Assembly (NCBI RefSeq): GCF_013423785.1
Contig: NZ_CP058952.1
Span: 2,941,665 to 3,005,664 of the forward strand
DNA length: 64,000 nucleotides
DNA from: Chitinibacter fontanus
GTDB lineage: Bacteria > Pseudomonadota > Gammaproteobacteria > Burkholderiales > Chitinibacteraceae
Reading direction: 5' to 3'
Numbering within the stretch: the stretch's first letter is position 1; each line of letters begins with the position of its first letter. Of the stretch, positions 44,301-53,804 are shown piece after piece. Below the pieces are notes generated by a model, which worked only from the letters and a program-made list of their open reading frames with translations, had not been told where the DNA came from and did no database searches. The position numbers were made by a program, and so were the translations under genes.

Positions 44301-45722
44301 ATGAATTTCAAAAACTATCCGATTAAAACCCTGTGTTGTTTATTGCTGATGTCGAGTGTTGTACACGCGGACTTACCTGCGAAAGTTGCGCAGAGCTTGA
44401 AAGGCGCTGGTATTCCTAGCGAGGCGATCAGTGTCGCGATTGTGCCACTCGAAGAAAAAACAGGCGCGCAATATCATCTGGCTGACCAGCCGCGTAACCC
44501 TGCTTCCACAATGAAACTGGTTACCACTTGGGCCGGTCTGCATCAATTGGGGCCGCAATGGCAATGGCAGACTGATTTATTGGCGACTGCCGCGCCAGTT
44601 AAAGGGGTACTGAATGGGCCGCTCTATCTACGGGGTAAGGGGGATCCAAAACTAACACTGGAGCGGATGTGGCTCTGGGTACGGGATTTAAAGGCGGCGG
44701 GCGTTGAGGATATTCGCGGCCCCTTGGTGCTTGACGGCTCGTACTTCAAGCGAAATGATAAGGTCACAGAATACGATGATGATGGCGATACTGAACGTGC
44801 ATTTATGGTTGAGCCCGATGCGCTGATGAGTAATTTCCGCACCCAACGCATTAGTTTTGATTCAACTGGCGAGCGCGTTATTTTGCGTGCCGAGCCGCCG
44901 CTAAATCAGGTACGTGTGAGTAATCAACTGGCCTTGAGCGACGCAGGCAATTGTGCAACTTGGGCTAAGCGGGTGCAGCAGCGGCTAGGCCAAGTCAATG
45001 GTGCAGAGTTTTTGCTGCAATACGTCGGTGAAATGCCTGCGGGTTGTAAAGCAGAACGCTATGTACCGGTATTGAATGCACGCACATATACATCAGCTTT
45101 GTTTTGGTATCTGTGGTATCAAATTGGCGGTCAAGGTTCTGGTCGTACTGAAGATGGTGTCACACCGGACAACGCTACCATTCTCGCCAGCACACGCTCG
45201 CCTGATCTGGTGAGCAATATTCGCGACATCAATAAATTCAGTAATAACCTAATGGCACGCCAGCTCTATCTGACCTTAGGTGCGGAACAAGGTAAAACGG
45301 CGGCCAATACCGACGAAGCGGGTTTTGAGGCGATTCAAAATGGCTTGCGTGCTGCGGGCTTTAACTGGTCAGAGCTGGTGATGGAAAACGGCTCAGGGTT
45401 ATCACGAAAAGAGCAAATTAGTGCGCGACACTTGGCCGATTTGCTCGCCCATGCTTGGCGTAGCCCGTATGCAGCCGAATATATCAGTTCGCTACCCTTG
45501 GTGGGGCTAGACGGTACGATGAAAAAACGGCTTACCGACCCCGCTATGGCTGGGATGGCACACATAAAAACCGGCTCGCTACGTGATGTACGCGCAGTGG
45601 CGGGGTATGTGAAAGATCGCAAAGGCAAAAACTGGGTGGTGGTAGGGTTGGTTAATCATCCAGATGCAGCCAAAGCGCTGCCAGCGTTGGATAGTTTGAT
45701 CCGTAGCGTGGCCGAGAAATAA
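44301..45722 (+). CDS. dacB: D-alanyl-D-alanine carboxypeptidase/endopeptidase (PBP4, DacB)
   Basis: A 473-residue periplasmic penicillin-binding protein of family S13 that trims and cuts peptidoglycan cross-links. Signal peptide MNFKNYPIKTLCCLLLMSSV then VHA. Active-site motifs: SxxK in NPASTMKLV (Ser about 69), SxN in KFSNNLMAR and KTG in AHIKTGSLRD. A large insert between SxxK and SxN is typical of PBP4. The ATG at 44301 is used; an in-frame ATG at 44283 overlaps the upstream stop and is also possible. Ends just before repeat copy D. Confidence 0.93.
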   Translation: MNFKNYPIKTLCCLLLMSSVVHADLPAKVAQSLKGAGIPSEAISVAIVPLEEKTGAQYHLADQPRNPASTMKLVTTWAGLHQLGPQWQWQTDLLATAAPVKGVLNGPLYLRGKGDPKLTLERMWLWVRDLKAAGVEDIRGPLVLDGSYFKRNDKVTEYDDDGDTERAFMVEPDALMSNFRTQRISFDSTGERVILRAEPPLNQVRVSNQLALSDAGNCATWAKRVQQRLGQVNGAEFLLQYVGEMPAGCKAERYVPVLNARTYTSALFWYLWYQIGGQGSGRTEDGVTPDNATILASTRSPDLVSNIRDINKFSNNLMARQLYLTLGAEQGKTAANTDEAGFEAIQNGLRAAGFNWSELVMENGSGLSRKEQISARHLADLLAHAWRSPYAAEYISSLPLVGLDGTMKKRLTDPAMAGMAHIKTGSLRDVRAVAGYVKDRKGKNWVVVGLVNHPDAAKALPALDSLIRSVAEK

Positions 45723-45732
45723 ACAAGGTATG

Positions 45733-45781
45733 GGTATTGCTCTGTAGCTAAATTCCAAACTGACCTAGCGGGCAATACCCC
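45733..45781. repeat. Dispersed ~50-bp GGGTAT...ATACCC element, copy D
   Basis: Perfect arms GGGTATTGC (45733-45741) and GCAATACCC (45773-45781), flanked by CAAGG and CTTG that extend the pairing. Inner part TAGCTAAATTCCAAACTGAC then CTAGC resembles copies B and C. Lies between dacB and guaA. Confidence 0.7.
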
Positions 45782-45840
45782 TTGTTTGATCTACGCACTT
45801 CAACCGCAGAGACACTGCCGCTCGCCTCAGTCGCAATAGC

Positions 45841-45865
45841 GCGGTAAAATGTCGCGTTTTACCGC
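45841..45865 (+). promoter_or_regulatory. Hairpin overlapping a possible guaA promoter
   Basis: Perfect 9-bp stem GCGGTAAAA (45841-45849) / TTTTACCGC (45857-45865), loop TGTCGCG. TAAAAT (45845-45850) could be the -10 of guaA. The palindrome lies 22 bases before the start codon and could be an operator or an mRNA hairpin. No known purine-repressor motif is recognised. Confidence 0.4.
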
Positions 45866-45887
45866 CAACCCACTGGATTAATACGGT

Positions 45888-47462
45888 ATGGATAAGATTC
45901 TGATTCTTGATTTCGGCTCGCAAGTGACGCAGCTGATCGCCCGCCGCGTTCGTGAAGCGCATGTTTACTGTGAACTGCACTCGTTTGACGTGTCGCTCGA
46001 CTTCATCAAAGAATTTAACCCTAAGGGCATTATCTTGTCCGGCGGCCCAAACTCGGTGTACGAGTCGGATTACCAAGCTGACCCAGCCTTGTTTGAGTTG
46101 GGCATCCCCGTTATGGGGATTTGCTACGGCATGCAATGGATGGCGCAAAGTTTGGGCGGCAAAGTTGAAGCCGGTAAAGTGCGCGAATTTGGCTTTGCCG
46201 AAATCGAAGTGAACAACAACAATCCATTGTTCAAAGGCCTGTCTGACCGCGTTCACGGCGACAAAGTGTGCCTTGAAGTGTGGATGAGCCACGGCGACAA
46301 AGTGACTGCCATGCCCGCAGGTTTTGAAGTGATCGCTAGCAACGCATCTTGTCCGATCGCAGCAATGGCCGATACCACGCGTAATTTCTACGCCGTGCAA
46401 TATCACCCGGAAGTAACGCACACGATCAAAGGTCGCGAAATGATTAATCATTTCGTGCTCGATATTTGCGGCTCAGCGCCAAGCTGGACCATGCCAAACT
46501 ACATTGACCAAGCCGTGGCCAAAATCCGCGAACAAGTCGGTAGCGATGAAGTGATTCTGGGCTTGTCGGGTGGTGTAGATTCATCGGTGGCTGCCGCGCT
46601 GATTCACCGCGCGATTGGCGATCAGTTGACTTGCGTGTTTGTCGATAATGGCTTGCTGCGTCTGAATGAAGGCAAGCAAGTGATGGAAACCTTCGCCGAG
46701 CATTTGGGCGTGCGTGTGATCCACGTTGATGCCACCGAGCAGTTTATGGGCCACTTGTCTGGCGTGACGGATCCGGAAGCAAAACGCAAAATCATCGGCC
46801 GCGAATTCGTAGAAGTATTCCAAGCCGAATCAGCCAAATTGCCACAAGCCAAATGGTTGGCCCAAGGCACGATTTATCCTGATGTAATTGAGTCTGCTGG
46901 CGCCAAAACCGGCAAAGCGCATGCAATCAAGAGCCACCACAATGTTGGCGGCTTGCCAGAAACAATGAAATTGAGCCTGCTTGAACCGCTGCGCGAACTG
47001 TTCAAAGACGAAGTGCGTGAATTGGGTGTGGCACTGGGCTTGGCTCCGCAACTGGTTTATCGTCATCCATTCCCAGGCCCAGGCCTTGGCGTGCGTATCC
47101 TTGGCGAAGTGAAAAAAGACTACGCGGACTTGCTGCGTTTGGCCGATGCGATCTTTATCGAAGAGTTGCGCGCTGCAGTCGATGAAAAGAGCGGCAAAAC
47201 TTGGTACGAGCTGACCAGCCAAGCCTTTGTCGTGTTCTTGCCAGTGAAATCAGTGGGCGTCATGGGTGATGGCCGTACGTATGATTATGTGGTTGCACTG
47301 CGAGCTGTAGTAACTAGCGACTTCATGACTGCTAAATGGGCTGAGTTGCCGTACGATCTGCTCGGCAAAGTATCCAACCGCATTATTAACGAAGTCCGTG
47401 GTATCAACCGCGTGGTTTATGATGTGTCAGGAAAACCACCTGCAACGATTGAGTGGGAATAA
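45888..47462 (+). CDS. guaA: GMP synthase (glutamine-hydrolysing)
   Basis: A 524-residue enzyme that turns XMP to GMP using glutamine and ATP. Glutamine amidotransferase domain (about 1-195): nucleophile Cys in [11 protein letters not shown] (C79), His and Glu in [12 protein letters not shown] pyrophosphatase domain: P-loop [16 protein letters not shown] (about 224-239); dimerisation domain: [20 protein letters not shown] and the C-terminal [20 protein letters not shown] with PPATIEWE. guaB is not next to it. Confidence 0.97.
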   Translation: MDKILILDFGSQVTQLIARRVREAHVYCELHSFDVSLDFIKEFNPKGIILSGGPNSVYESDYQADPALFELGIPVMGICYGMQWMAQSLGGKVEAGKVREFGFAEIEVNNNNPLFKGLSDRVHGDKVCLEVWMSHGDKVTAMPAGFEVIASNASCPIAAMADTTRNFYAVQYHPEVTHTIKGREMINHFVLDICGSAPSWTMPNYIDQAVAKIREQVGSDEVILGLSGGVDSSVAAALIHRAIGDQLTCVFVDNGLLRLNEGKQVMETFAEHLGVRVIHVDATEQFMGHLSGVTDPEAKRKIIGREFVEVFQAESAKLPQAKWLAQGTIYPDVIESAGAKTGKAHAIKSHHNVGGLPETMKLSLLEPLRELFKDEVRELGVALGLAPQLVYRHPFPGPGLGVRILGEVKKDYADLLRLADAIFIEELRAAVDEKSGKTWYELTSQAFVVFLPVKSVGVMGDGRTYDYVVALRAVVTSDFMTAKWAELPYDLLGKVSNRIINEVRGINRVVYDVSGKPPATIEWE

Positions 47463-47498
47463 TTGTCACTCGGACAAATCTGAGGTTTGAAGGTTAAA

Positions 47499-47526
47499 AA
47501 TAAGCCCGCATTGACGCGGGCTTATT
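47499..47526. terminator. Bidirectional terminator between guaA and the DUF4434 gene
   Basis: Perfect stem AATAAGCCCGC (47499-47509) / GCGGGCTTATT (47516-47526), loop of 6. T-rich on the right for guaA and A-rich on the left, so it can serve both convergent transcripts. Confidence 0.9.
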
Positions 47527-47539
47527 TGTTTGTGCAACT

Positions 47540-48487
47540 CTAATTAGGATCGCAAAGTGGTTGTGAATCACGTATCAGAATTGGTGCTAATTGGTTGAGT
47601 GAAAATATAGTTGATGCCACATTCCCTGTAGCATCGCACCACAATGCTTGTCGCTCGCGCAAATTTTGTTCGGAGATCGGGCAAAAACTACTGTTAGTGT
47701 CTTGTTTGGTTTCCTGAAATGCTTCAACGACACCATGCCATTTTTTGGGGGGAAGTGTTGCTGCGATGGCTTTTAAATAGGCGGCAATATCGGGCGGGTT
47801 ACTTCGGATGACACCGCTACCATCCTGAATTAGCCAGATCACATTACTTGCTTGCTGAATTTTGAGTAAAAAATCAGCATAAACTTTGGGTTTCATGAAT
47901 CCACCAAAGAAGGTCGAAATATAGACTGGCTTACCGGGGGTCAGTCGGTTCAGAGCTTGCACATTCGCTTGTAAATGCGCCGCGAGTATCTGTTGTCGAT
48001 GAGGTGTTTGCCAGTTTAAATCGTCAATTTCAGCAGGTAAATACCAACCTTTGATCTGATTACCAAACTGCGAATAGACTTTGGATGCTTCGGATAAATT
48101 ATCCAGCATCAAGCGGTTTAAGTAAGGCTCTAATTGCTCATCGCTCAGATGTAATTGGCCAAAAAACTCTGGGTCAGCGTATAAACCGAAAATTAAATGC
48201 CGCCGAATCACACGACCAGGCAGGCCATTTTTCAGCCATCTTGCTCCCGTTGAGCCCCATAAATGGTGTGGCCCGTATCTGCTCCATTGCAAAATGACCG
48301 TATCAATATTATGTTTTTTTAGCCGCGATTGAATGTAGGACAGTTGCTCAGAAGTGAGTTTCTGATGGCTGAGCAATGGTTGGTAAAAAATCATATGCGC
48401 ATTTTGCTGCTCGCAACTTGCGTAAGCGATTCGGTTTGTACCCGCTAATAGCAGCATTAATACACTGAGCAGCCAGTTAATTTTCAT
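47540..48487 (-). CDS. DUF4434-like secreted protein of the nfr-type operon
   Basis: A 315-residue protein with an N-terminal signal peptide (MKINWLLSVLMLLLAGTNRI then AYA-S). The body looks like a TIM-barrel glycoside-hydrolase relative of the DUF4434 type: MIFYQPLLSHQ, NIDTVILQWSRYG, IKGWYLPAEIDDLNW, KPVYISTFFGGF, VIWLIQDGSG. The Glu in YLPAEIDD and Asp in QDGSG stand where barrel catalytic acids are found, but activity is unproven. The start overlaps the nfrA-like stop (ATGA). As in E. coli nfrBA with ybcH, a periplasmic protein ends the operon; it may trim or modify the exported polysaccharide. Confidence 0.75.
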   Translation of the reverse strand: MKINWLLSVLMLLLAGTNRIAYASCEQQNAHMIFYQPLLSHQKLTSEQLSYIQSRLKKHNIDTVILQWSRYGPHHLWGSTGARWLKNGLPGRVIRRHLIFGLYADPEFFGQLHLSDEQLEPYLNRLMLDNLSEASKVYSQFGNQIKGWYLPAEIDDLNWQTPHRQQILAAHLQANVQALNRLTPGKPVYISTFFGGFMKPKVYADFLLKIQQASNVIWLIQDGSGVIRSNPPDIAAYLKAIAATLPPKKWHGVVEAFQETKQDTNSSFCPISEQNLRERQALWCDATGNVASTIFSLNQLAPILIRDSQPLCDPN

Positions 48488-51000
48488 CAATGCACCAATT
48501 GCCAATTGAACATAATGCTGTGCCGCTCCTTGGTATTGCCCCCAATTACTTGCCGTACTTCCAAGCTCAATCGTTGATTCCAATCTGGCGCACGCCACTG
48601 ATCGCCACCATGCCAAAGATTTAAGGCTACGCCGAGTCCGATATCCCAGCGACTGACGGTGGTATCTTCGTCGTTGGCATTATTCATGGTGAATATCGTA
48701 TTTAAATAAGGCTCTAGCGTGGTTTTACTTCCTAATTCAGGTGTTTTATAGTGGCGTCCAGCTTCTGCCTTTGTTGTGAAATAATAGTTTCTATCACGCA
48801 CTAACCATGCATAGTCACCGTAGATATTCAGCATAGTCCAAGCATTATCGACTGCGTTCCAATCCGTGCCTATCGAGTGCGATCCAGACAAGCGGAGCAT
48901 CACATCGTCGTTGAGTTTGCCATATTCATGATGCAGCCATTCAACCGATCCAAGCAGATTGTAGTCTTTCGATAAACGCTGACTGAGCCCCAAGCCTGTC
49001 ATCCAACCTTGCCGCAGTGGTTTGAGAGAATAATCTTCGAGGCCTGTTGTCACCCGTCCGAAAACGTAAGTTGGGTGGGCATTATCCCAGATGGGGTCCA
49101 ATCGATAAGCCGCTGATGCGGTGAGCTGGCTGTTGTACTGGGCATACTGTACCGGGCTTGTCATGATTTGGCTGGTTGGCTGGTTATCTAAGCGCCATTG
49201 TCCACCCAAAATAAAATTCCACCGATCTTCATGAGTCTGTACCCCACGCTGCCAGCCAAATTCTCGCTCAGCCGCAGTGTCTGTGTCGTAACTCAGCCGT
49301 TCTGCAATCGTAGCTGCGGAATCAATCGATTGCCGCCAATATTGGGCCGCTACTGTTCGCTGACCATCATCGGATGCTAATTGCGCCAAATCTGGTAATA
49401 GTTCTTTGCGCGCGGGTTCAAGTTGATAGGCCGTGTTTAACGCCCCTAATGCGGGTGCGATTTGCTTAGATTGTTGTAGCCAATAGCCATATTCAGCTTG
49501 AAATTGCGCATTATTAGGGGAAAGTTGAGCTGCTTTAGCAAGCGCTGCGCCTTGTTCTGCGGTTTGATTTAAGTGGCGATAGGCTTGCGCCAGTTCATAC
49601 CAGCTATCCGCCTGCTCATTTTCAGCCAGAGCTTGTTGATAGGCGGCGCTGGCTCCCGACCAGTTCTGCTGCTGCATTAATTTCCGTGCATGGCTGAGCG
49701 GCACTTCACCTGGTGGTAATGCTGCCGCGTAACGGGCAAGTAGCGCCGGGCTGTAGGGTAATTCAGGGTGAGCGAGCGCCAGCCCGGCTATATGTTTGGC
49801 CAATGCAGGGTTTGGTGCACGCTGATTAACTTGATCATACAGTTCCAGTGCATCTTCTAGCTCACCGGCAGCTAGCCGCGCATCTGCTTCTTCACGCACC
49901 CAGTCCAGAGGCACTGGCTTGCCTAATTCGCGTGCGATCTTTTGAGCTGATACATAATATTGTGCGGCGAGCGCTGGATCATTTTCTTGCTGGGCGCAAT
50001 AAGCCGCGGCAAGCTGGCTATGACTACTCGTGGTTTTTGCATTGCTAGATACACTAACCAGCTTGAGTAACTCGGCACAATGTTTACCAGACAAGTGATT
50101 GGCAAGCTGTTGCTCAATTGCGGGGGTATACAATTGTGCATCTTGTAGCGCTTGTACTGAAAGTTCTAGCTCCTGGTAGCGCGCCTGCCGAATGAAACTA
50201 GCAAACAGGGCGGATAATTCGGCTTGTCGTTCGGCCTCTGAAAGCTCGCGGTAGGGGAATTCAGGCGATTTTGGGGGTGATACAGCGGTCTGATCGCTAG
50301 CTTTCTTTACCGCAACTTTATTTTTTGTCTGTGTACTTGATGATGTTTTTTTCTGTTTTGCTGATGAGATAGGCGGAGCAATCTCCGCGACGGCTACGGT
50401 CGGCACATCTTCAGTAGCAGTGGGTTCTTCCGCCAGTTGTTGCTGCCAGTTTTGTAAATCACTAGCCGCTATCGGCACCTGCTTGGCTTGCAATAAACGT
50501 ATTGCCTGTTGTGCTTCGGTTTTGCGTTGCTCATGGAGTAGGGACGTCACCCAGGCACGTGCGCCGCGCTGTTGCTGGGTAGCCGTCAGCCCGCTGCGGG
50601 CAAGGGCCGCACTCGCATATGCTGGCACTATCGTCCAATTTTGCTGCAAATATGCCGCATAAGCCTGCAAATACGGCCCAAGCGCATCATTAGGGCGCAG
50701 ATGCGTCCATTGCACGCCCTGCTGGTCGAGGCAGGTGGCATCACCCAAACGACTACAAATTTGTGACAGCAGAATGCGTGCTTCACGCGCTTTAGGGTCG
50801 ATGCGCACTACTTCTTCCACCAGCGGGCGCGCGCCAGCCAGATCATTTTTGCGATATAGCTCATAGGCTTTATTCAGGCGCGGATAGGTCCGAAAATTAC
50901 GCCACTCATCGCCCAGCCAGCTAGCCTGGGCCGGGGTGGCCAAACCGGCTAGCAGCAGGCTGCTGAGCAAAACCGGTACGACAAAAATTGGTTTTTTCAT
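48487..51000 (-). CDS. nfrA: NfrA-like outer-membrane polysaccharide export protein
   Basis: An 837-residue protein. The start at 51000 gives a clean signal peptide (MKKPIFVVPVLLSSLLLAGL, cleavage after AQA); ATGs at 51012 and 51018 inside the nfrB end are alternatives. The first two thirds hold TPR-like repeats (for example NKAYELYRKNDLAGARPLVE and SWYELAQAYRHLNQTAEQGA) with a charged Lys/Ser linker near 215-250; the last about 230 residues match the NfrA C-terminal domain and look like a beta-barrel (alternating FGRVTTGLEDYSLKPLRQGW, ending IMFNWQLVH). NfrA is the phage N4 receptor and exports the N4 receptor glycan in E. coli. Here it is one of wecB-nfrB-nfrA-DUF4434. Confidence 0.85.
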   Translation of the reverse strand: MKKPIFVVPVLLSSLLLAGLATPAQASWLGDEWRNFRTYPRLNKAYELYRKNDLAGARPLVEEVVRIDPKAREARILLSQICSRLGDATCLDQQGVQWTHLRPNDALGPYLQAYAAYLQQNWTIVPAYASAALARSGLTATQQQRGARAWVTSLLHEQRKTEAQQAIRLLQAKQVPIAASDLQNWQQQLAEEPTATEDVPTVAVAEIAPPISSAKQKKTSSSTQTKNKVAVKKASDQTAVSPPKSPEFPYRELSEAERQAELSALFASFIRQARYQELELSVQALQDAQLYTPAIEQQLANHLSGKHCAELLKLVSVSSNAKTTSSHSQLAAAYCAQQENDPALAAQYYVSAQKIARELGKPVPLDWVREEADARLAAGELEDALELYDQVNQRAPNPALAKHIAGLALAHPELPYSPALLARYAAALPPGEVPLSHARKLMQQQNWSGASAAYQQALAENEQADSWYELAQAYRHLNQTAEQGAALAKAAQLSPNNAQFQAEYGYWLQQSKQIAPALGALNTAYQLEPARKELLPDLAQLASDDGQRTVAAQYWRQSIDSAATIAERLSYDTDTAAEREFGWQRGVQTHEDRWNFILGGQWRLDNQPTSQIMTSPVQYAQYNSQLTASAAYRLDPIWDNAHPTYVFGRVTTGLEDYSLKPLRQGWMTGLGLSQRLSKDYNLLGSVEWLHHEYGKLNDDVMLRLSGSHSIGTDWNAVDNAWTMLNIYGDYAWLVRDRNYYFTTKAEAGRHYKTPELGSKTTLEPYLNTIFTMNNANDEDTTVSRWDIGLGVALNLWHGGDQWRAPDWNQRLSLEVRQVIGGNTKERHSIMFNWQLVH

Positions 51001-51004
51001 TGGC

Positions 51005-52453
51005 TTAATCATCCGCATGCAGATCGGGGAAGTCGTGGCTGGTTTTATCCCATTTCACCGCGCTACCCGTTTTGCGACTATTGCGCACTTGGAAAAAGGC
51101 GCGGAAAAATGCCCCGATATTGACCACATTGCCCACCAGCAGGCGCGGCACCGATTGCACCGCCTGCCACCAGCCAAAATAGCGGCGGGTGAAAATAAAG
51201 CGCTGCAGAACGCGATTGCACATAAACAAAAAGTTGATCGCCACCAGCGCCCACAGCCAGCTCTCGCGCGGGATCAAATCTGGGAAAGTCCACCAGCCGG
51301 GGTCTATTTCATGGTGTACCCAGGCCTGAAAGACCGAGAATACAATCAAGTAACCCATAAGTAATGAGGGGAAGGCCAGTACGCTTTTGCGATCGCGCAT
51401 CAGCATATACCGCATCAGGGGTTTACCTTGCCAGCCCAGGTTCTTCCAGCCTTGGAAGACAATACCCACGATCCAGCGCGATTTCTGCCGGATGGCCTGC
51501 CACAGATGATTGGGGAAATATTCCTGCACGCAAATCATGCGATGCACGCCTTTGCGGCCAAACCAAGCCGGTGGCTCGCCCTTAAACTGCACATCGTAGT
51601 GCAGCATCATTTCACGCGCGCCCACCGCGTGCAGGCGAAAGCCGATTTCATAGTCTTCGGTCAGCGTGCCGGTATCGAATACCACGCCGCCGTTGATTTG
51701 CTCCAAGAGGCTAATGGCTTTGCGGCTAAACGCGGTGCCCACGCCGGCGCTCGGTACCTGACCGGTCAGCATTTGCCGCACCAAGATGTCCTTGCCGTGC
51801 CACTCAGCAAATTCATCGACATAGTGATTGCCCACCACACTGGTCCAGCGCCGTGCCAGCGGCATTACCGGCAGTTGCACCAGATCAAACTGCGGCACCA
51901 GCCGGTTGAAGGCGCGTAGCTCCAGCGGGTGAATAATGTCTTCGGCATCGTGATAAGCCAAGCAGCTGAAATGAATGCCCTCGCGCGCTTCCATCTCGGT
52001 GATAAACGCAATGATGTTGTTCAGACAATCGGCCTTGGTGGTCGGGCCGGGGTCGCGAGTGACTACCTTGTGCACATTCGGGTAGCGCGCGGCGACCTTA
52101 TCAACTTCGGCTTGGGTCTCGGGGTCGTTCGGGTAAGTGCCGACAAAAATGTGGTAATTGTCGTAATCAAAAGTGCGCGCAGCATAATCGGCCATGCGCT
52201 GGATCACCGGCGCCTCTTGCCACGCCGGGATCATAATCGCAATTGGTTGTTGCGCATCCTGATACAACTCATCGGCATACTCTGGCAGGTATATGCTGCG
52301 ACGCCAGTTTTTACGGTGCTTTAAAAGCCATACCCAGTAGCGAACATCAATCAGAAAGTCATCAATCGAGCTGATAAAGATGGTAACAATCCCCACCCGC
52401 AGCAAAATCGCCAGCACAAACCAGTAGGTGGCAAAAAAATCGAGCCAGCTCAT
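51005..52453 (-). CDS. nfrB: NfrB-like membrane glycosyltransferase
   Basis: A 482-residue family-2 glycosyltransferase with membrane helices at the N-terminus (about 8-32) and C-terminus (about 350-375, 400-420). Motifs: IAIMIPAWQEAPVIQRMADY, DxD in AYHDAEDIIHP, TED in TGTLTEDYEIGFRL and QxxRW in RQKSRWIVGIVFQG, the processive polysaccharide synthase set. E. coli NfrB is longer because of a C-terminal MshEN-type domain linked to cyclic di-GMP; that part is absent here. With WecB supplying UDP-ManNAc it would polymerise and export a ManNAc-containing glycan. Overlaps wecB by 4 bases. Confidence 0.88.
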   Translation of the reverse strand: MSWLDFFATYWFVLAILLRVGIVTIFISSIDDFLIDVRYWVWLLKHRKNWRRSIYLPEYADELYQDAQQPIAIMIPAWQEAPVIQRMADYAARTFDYDNYHIFVGTYPNDPETQAEVDKVAARYPNVHKVVTRDPGPTTKADCLNNIIAFITEMEAREGIHFSCLAYHDAEDIIHPLELRAFNRLVPQFDLVQLPVMPLARRWTSVVGNHYVDEFAEWHGKDILVRQMLTGQVPSAGVGTAFSRKAISLLEQINGGVVFDTGTLTEDYEIGFRLHAVGAREMMLHYDVQFKGEPPAWFGRKGVHRMICVQEYFPNHLWQAIRQKSRWIVGIVFQGWKNLGWQGKPLMRYMLMRDRKSVLAFPSLLMGYLIVFSVFQAWVHHEIDPGWWTFPDLIPRESWLWALVAINFLFMCNRVLQRFIFTRRYFGWWQAVQSVPRLLVGNVVNIGAFFRAFFQVRNSRKTGSAVKWDKTSHDFPDLHADD

Positions 52454-53589
52454 CGTGCGGCGCTCCAGGCTTTAATCAAGGCCACAATCTGCTGCGCCGC
52501 ATCGCCACTGCCATATGGATTTTTTGCTTGCGCCATCGCGGCATAGGCGGCGGGTTGTTCTAGCAATTCGCTCACCGCCTGCACGATGGTGGCCGTTTGC
52601 GTGCCGACCAATTTGGCGGTGCCGGCCGCAACCGCTTCGGGCCGCTCGGTGGTATCGCGCATCACCAGCACCGGTTTTCCGAACGCGGGCGCTTCTTCCT
52701 GAATGCCGCCACTGTCGGTCAGAATGATGTGCGCTTGTTTAAGCAGATACACAAAGGGCAAATAATCTTGCGGCGCAATCAGATGAATATTGGGGACCTC
52801 GGCCAGCCAGCGCTGCACTGGCGCCTGCACATTCGGGTTCAGATGCACCGGATACACGATCTGCAAATCATCACGCTGGGCCAGCTGCGCTAACGCGGCA
52901 CAAATCTGCTCAAAACCCTCGCCAAAGTTTTCCCGCCGATGGCCCGTTACCAGCAGCAGTTTTTTACTGGGATCAAGAAACGGAAATTGGCTCGCCAGCT
53001 CAGCCGCCAAGGCTGGCTCACGGTCAATGCGCTGGCTGATGCTGAGTAGCGCATCAATTACGGTATTGCCGGTAATGTGAATCTCGCCCTGCCGATGGCT
53101 GCTGCGGGTTAGATTTTCGGCGGCCTGCGGCGTGGGGGCAAAATGCAGTGCAGCAAATAACCCGACCACCGTACGATTCATTTCTTCAGGCCACGGCGCA
53201 TCCAGCTGCCAGGTGCGCAAGCCTGCCTCGACGTGGCCAACCGGAATCTGCCGGTAAAACCCAGCCAGCCCAGCAGCCAAGGTGGTGCTGGTATCGCCAT
53301 GCACTAGAATCAGATCGGGCTGGGCTTGCGCCAACACGTCATCCACGCCTTGCAAGGCGCGGGCTTGCAGCTGCGCCAGTTGCTGGCCGGGGGTCATTAA
53401 ATCCAGATCATAATCGGCCTGCAGATCAAACAGCTGCAGCACCTGATCAAGCATTTCTCGATGTTGGGCAGTGACACACACCAAGCTCTCGATGGCAGGA
53501 TCGGCTGCCAGCGCATGCACCAATGGGGCCATTTTGATCGCTTCTGGCCGGGTGCCGAAGACCGATAAAACCTTAATTTTCCCAGTCAT
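52450..53589 (-). CDS. wecB: UDP-N-acetylglucosamine 2-epimerase (non-hydrolysing)
   Basis: A 379-residue enzyme that interconverts UDP-GlcNAc and UDP-ManNAc. VLSVFGTRPEAIKMAPLVHA opens the Rossmann-like domain; VTAQHREMLDQVLQLF, VHGDTSTTLAAGLAGFY, VGHVEAGLRT, PEEMNR, VTGHRRENFG, and LTDSGGIQEEAPAFGKPVLV followed by MRDTTERPEA are the family signatures with the substrate-binding His, Glu and Arg residues. The start at 53589 (GTCATC region) is preferred to in-frame codons upstream. First gene of the operon; it feeds the NfrB-like synthase. Confidence 0.95.
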   Translation of the reverse strand: MTGKIKVLSVFGTRPEAIKMAPLVHALAADPAIESLVCVTAQHREMLDQVLQLFDLQADYDLDLMTPGQQLAQLQARALQGVDDVLAQAQPDLILVHGDTSTTLAAGLAGFYRQIPVGHVEAGLRTWQLDAPWPEEMNRTVVGLFAALHFAPTPQAAENLTRSSHRQGEIHITGNTVIDALLSISQRIDREPALAAELASQFPFLDPSKKLLLVTGHRRENFGEGFEQICAALAQLAQRDDLQIVYPVHLNPNVQAPVQRWLAEVPNIHLIAPQDYLPFVYLLKQAHIILTDSGGIQEEAPAFGKPVLVMRDTTERPEAVAAGTAKLVGTQTATIVQAVSELLEQPAAYAAMAQAKNPYGSGDAAQQIVALIKAWSAAR

Positions 53590-53804
53590 CTTTCTATACC
53601 CTTTCTTTTTGATTTCGAAATTATTGCGATTTGAGCGGGCAGTGGCAAGACGAAATATTCCACTTTGCATAAAATTCACATTCAAATGTCATGGTCTGAT
53701 ATGGGCTGAAAGCAGGGTAGAGCAGTGCACTTAGGGAGGAAAGCAATTGCATTTGTGCCGAGCGCTGGCATTATGGCGTGATAGTTCATTACGTGAGTTT
53801 CTCC

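Noticed and set aside
45765-46451. Minus-strand 228-codon frame opposite guaA
   Set aside because: Shadow of guaA, with Val/His/Phe bias and no start signal.
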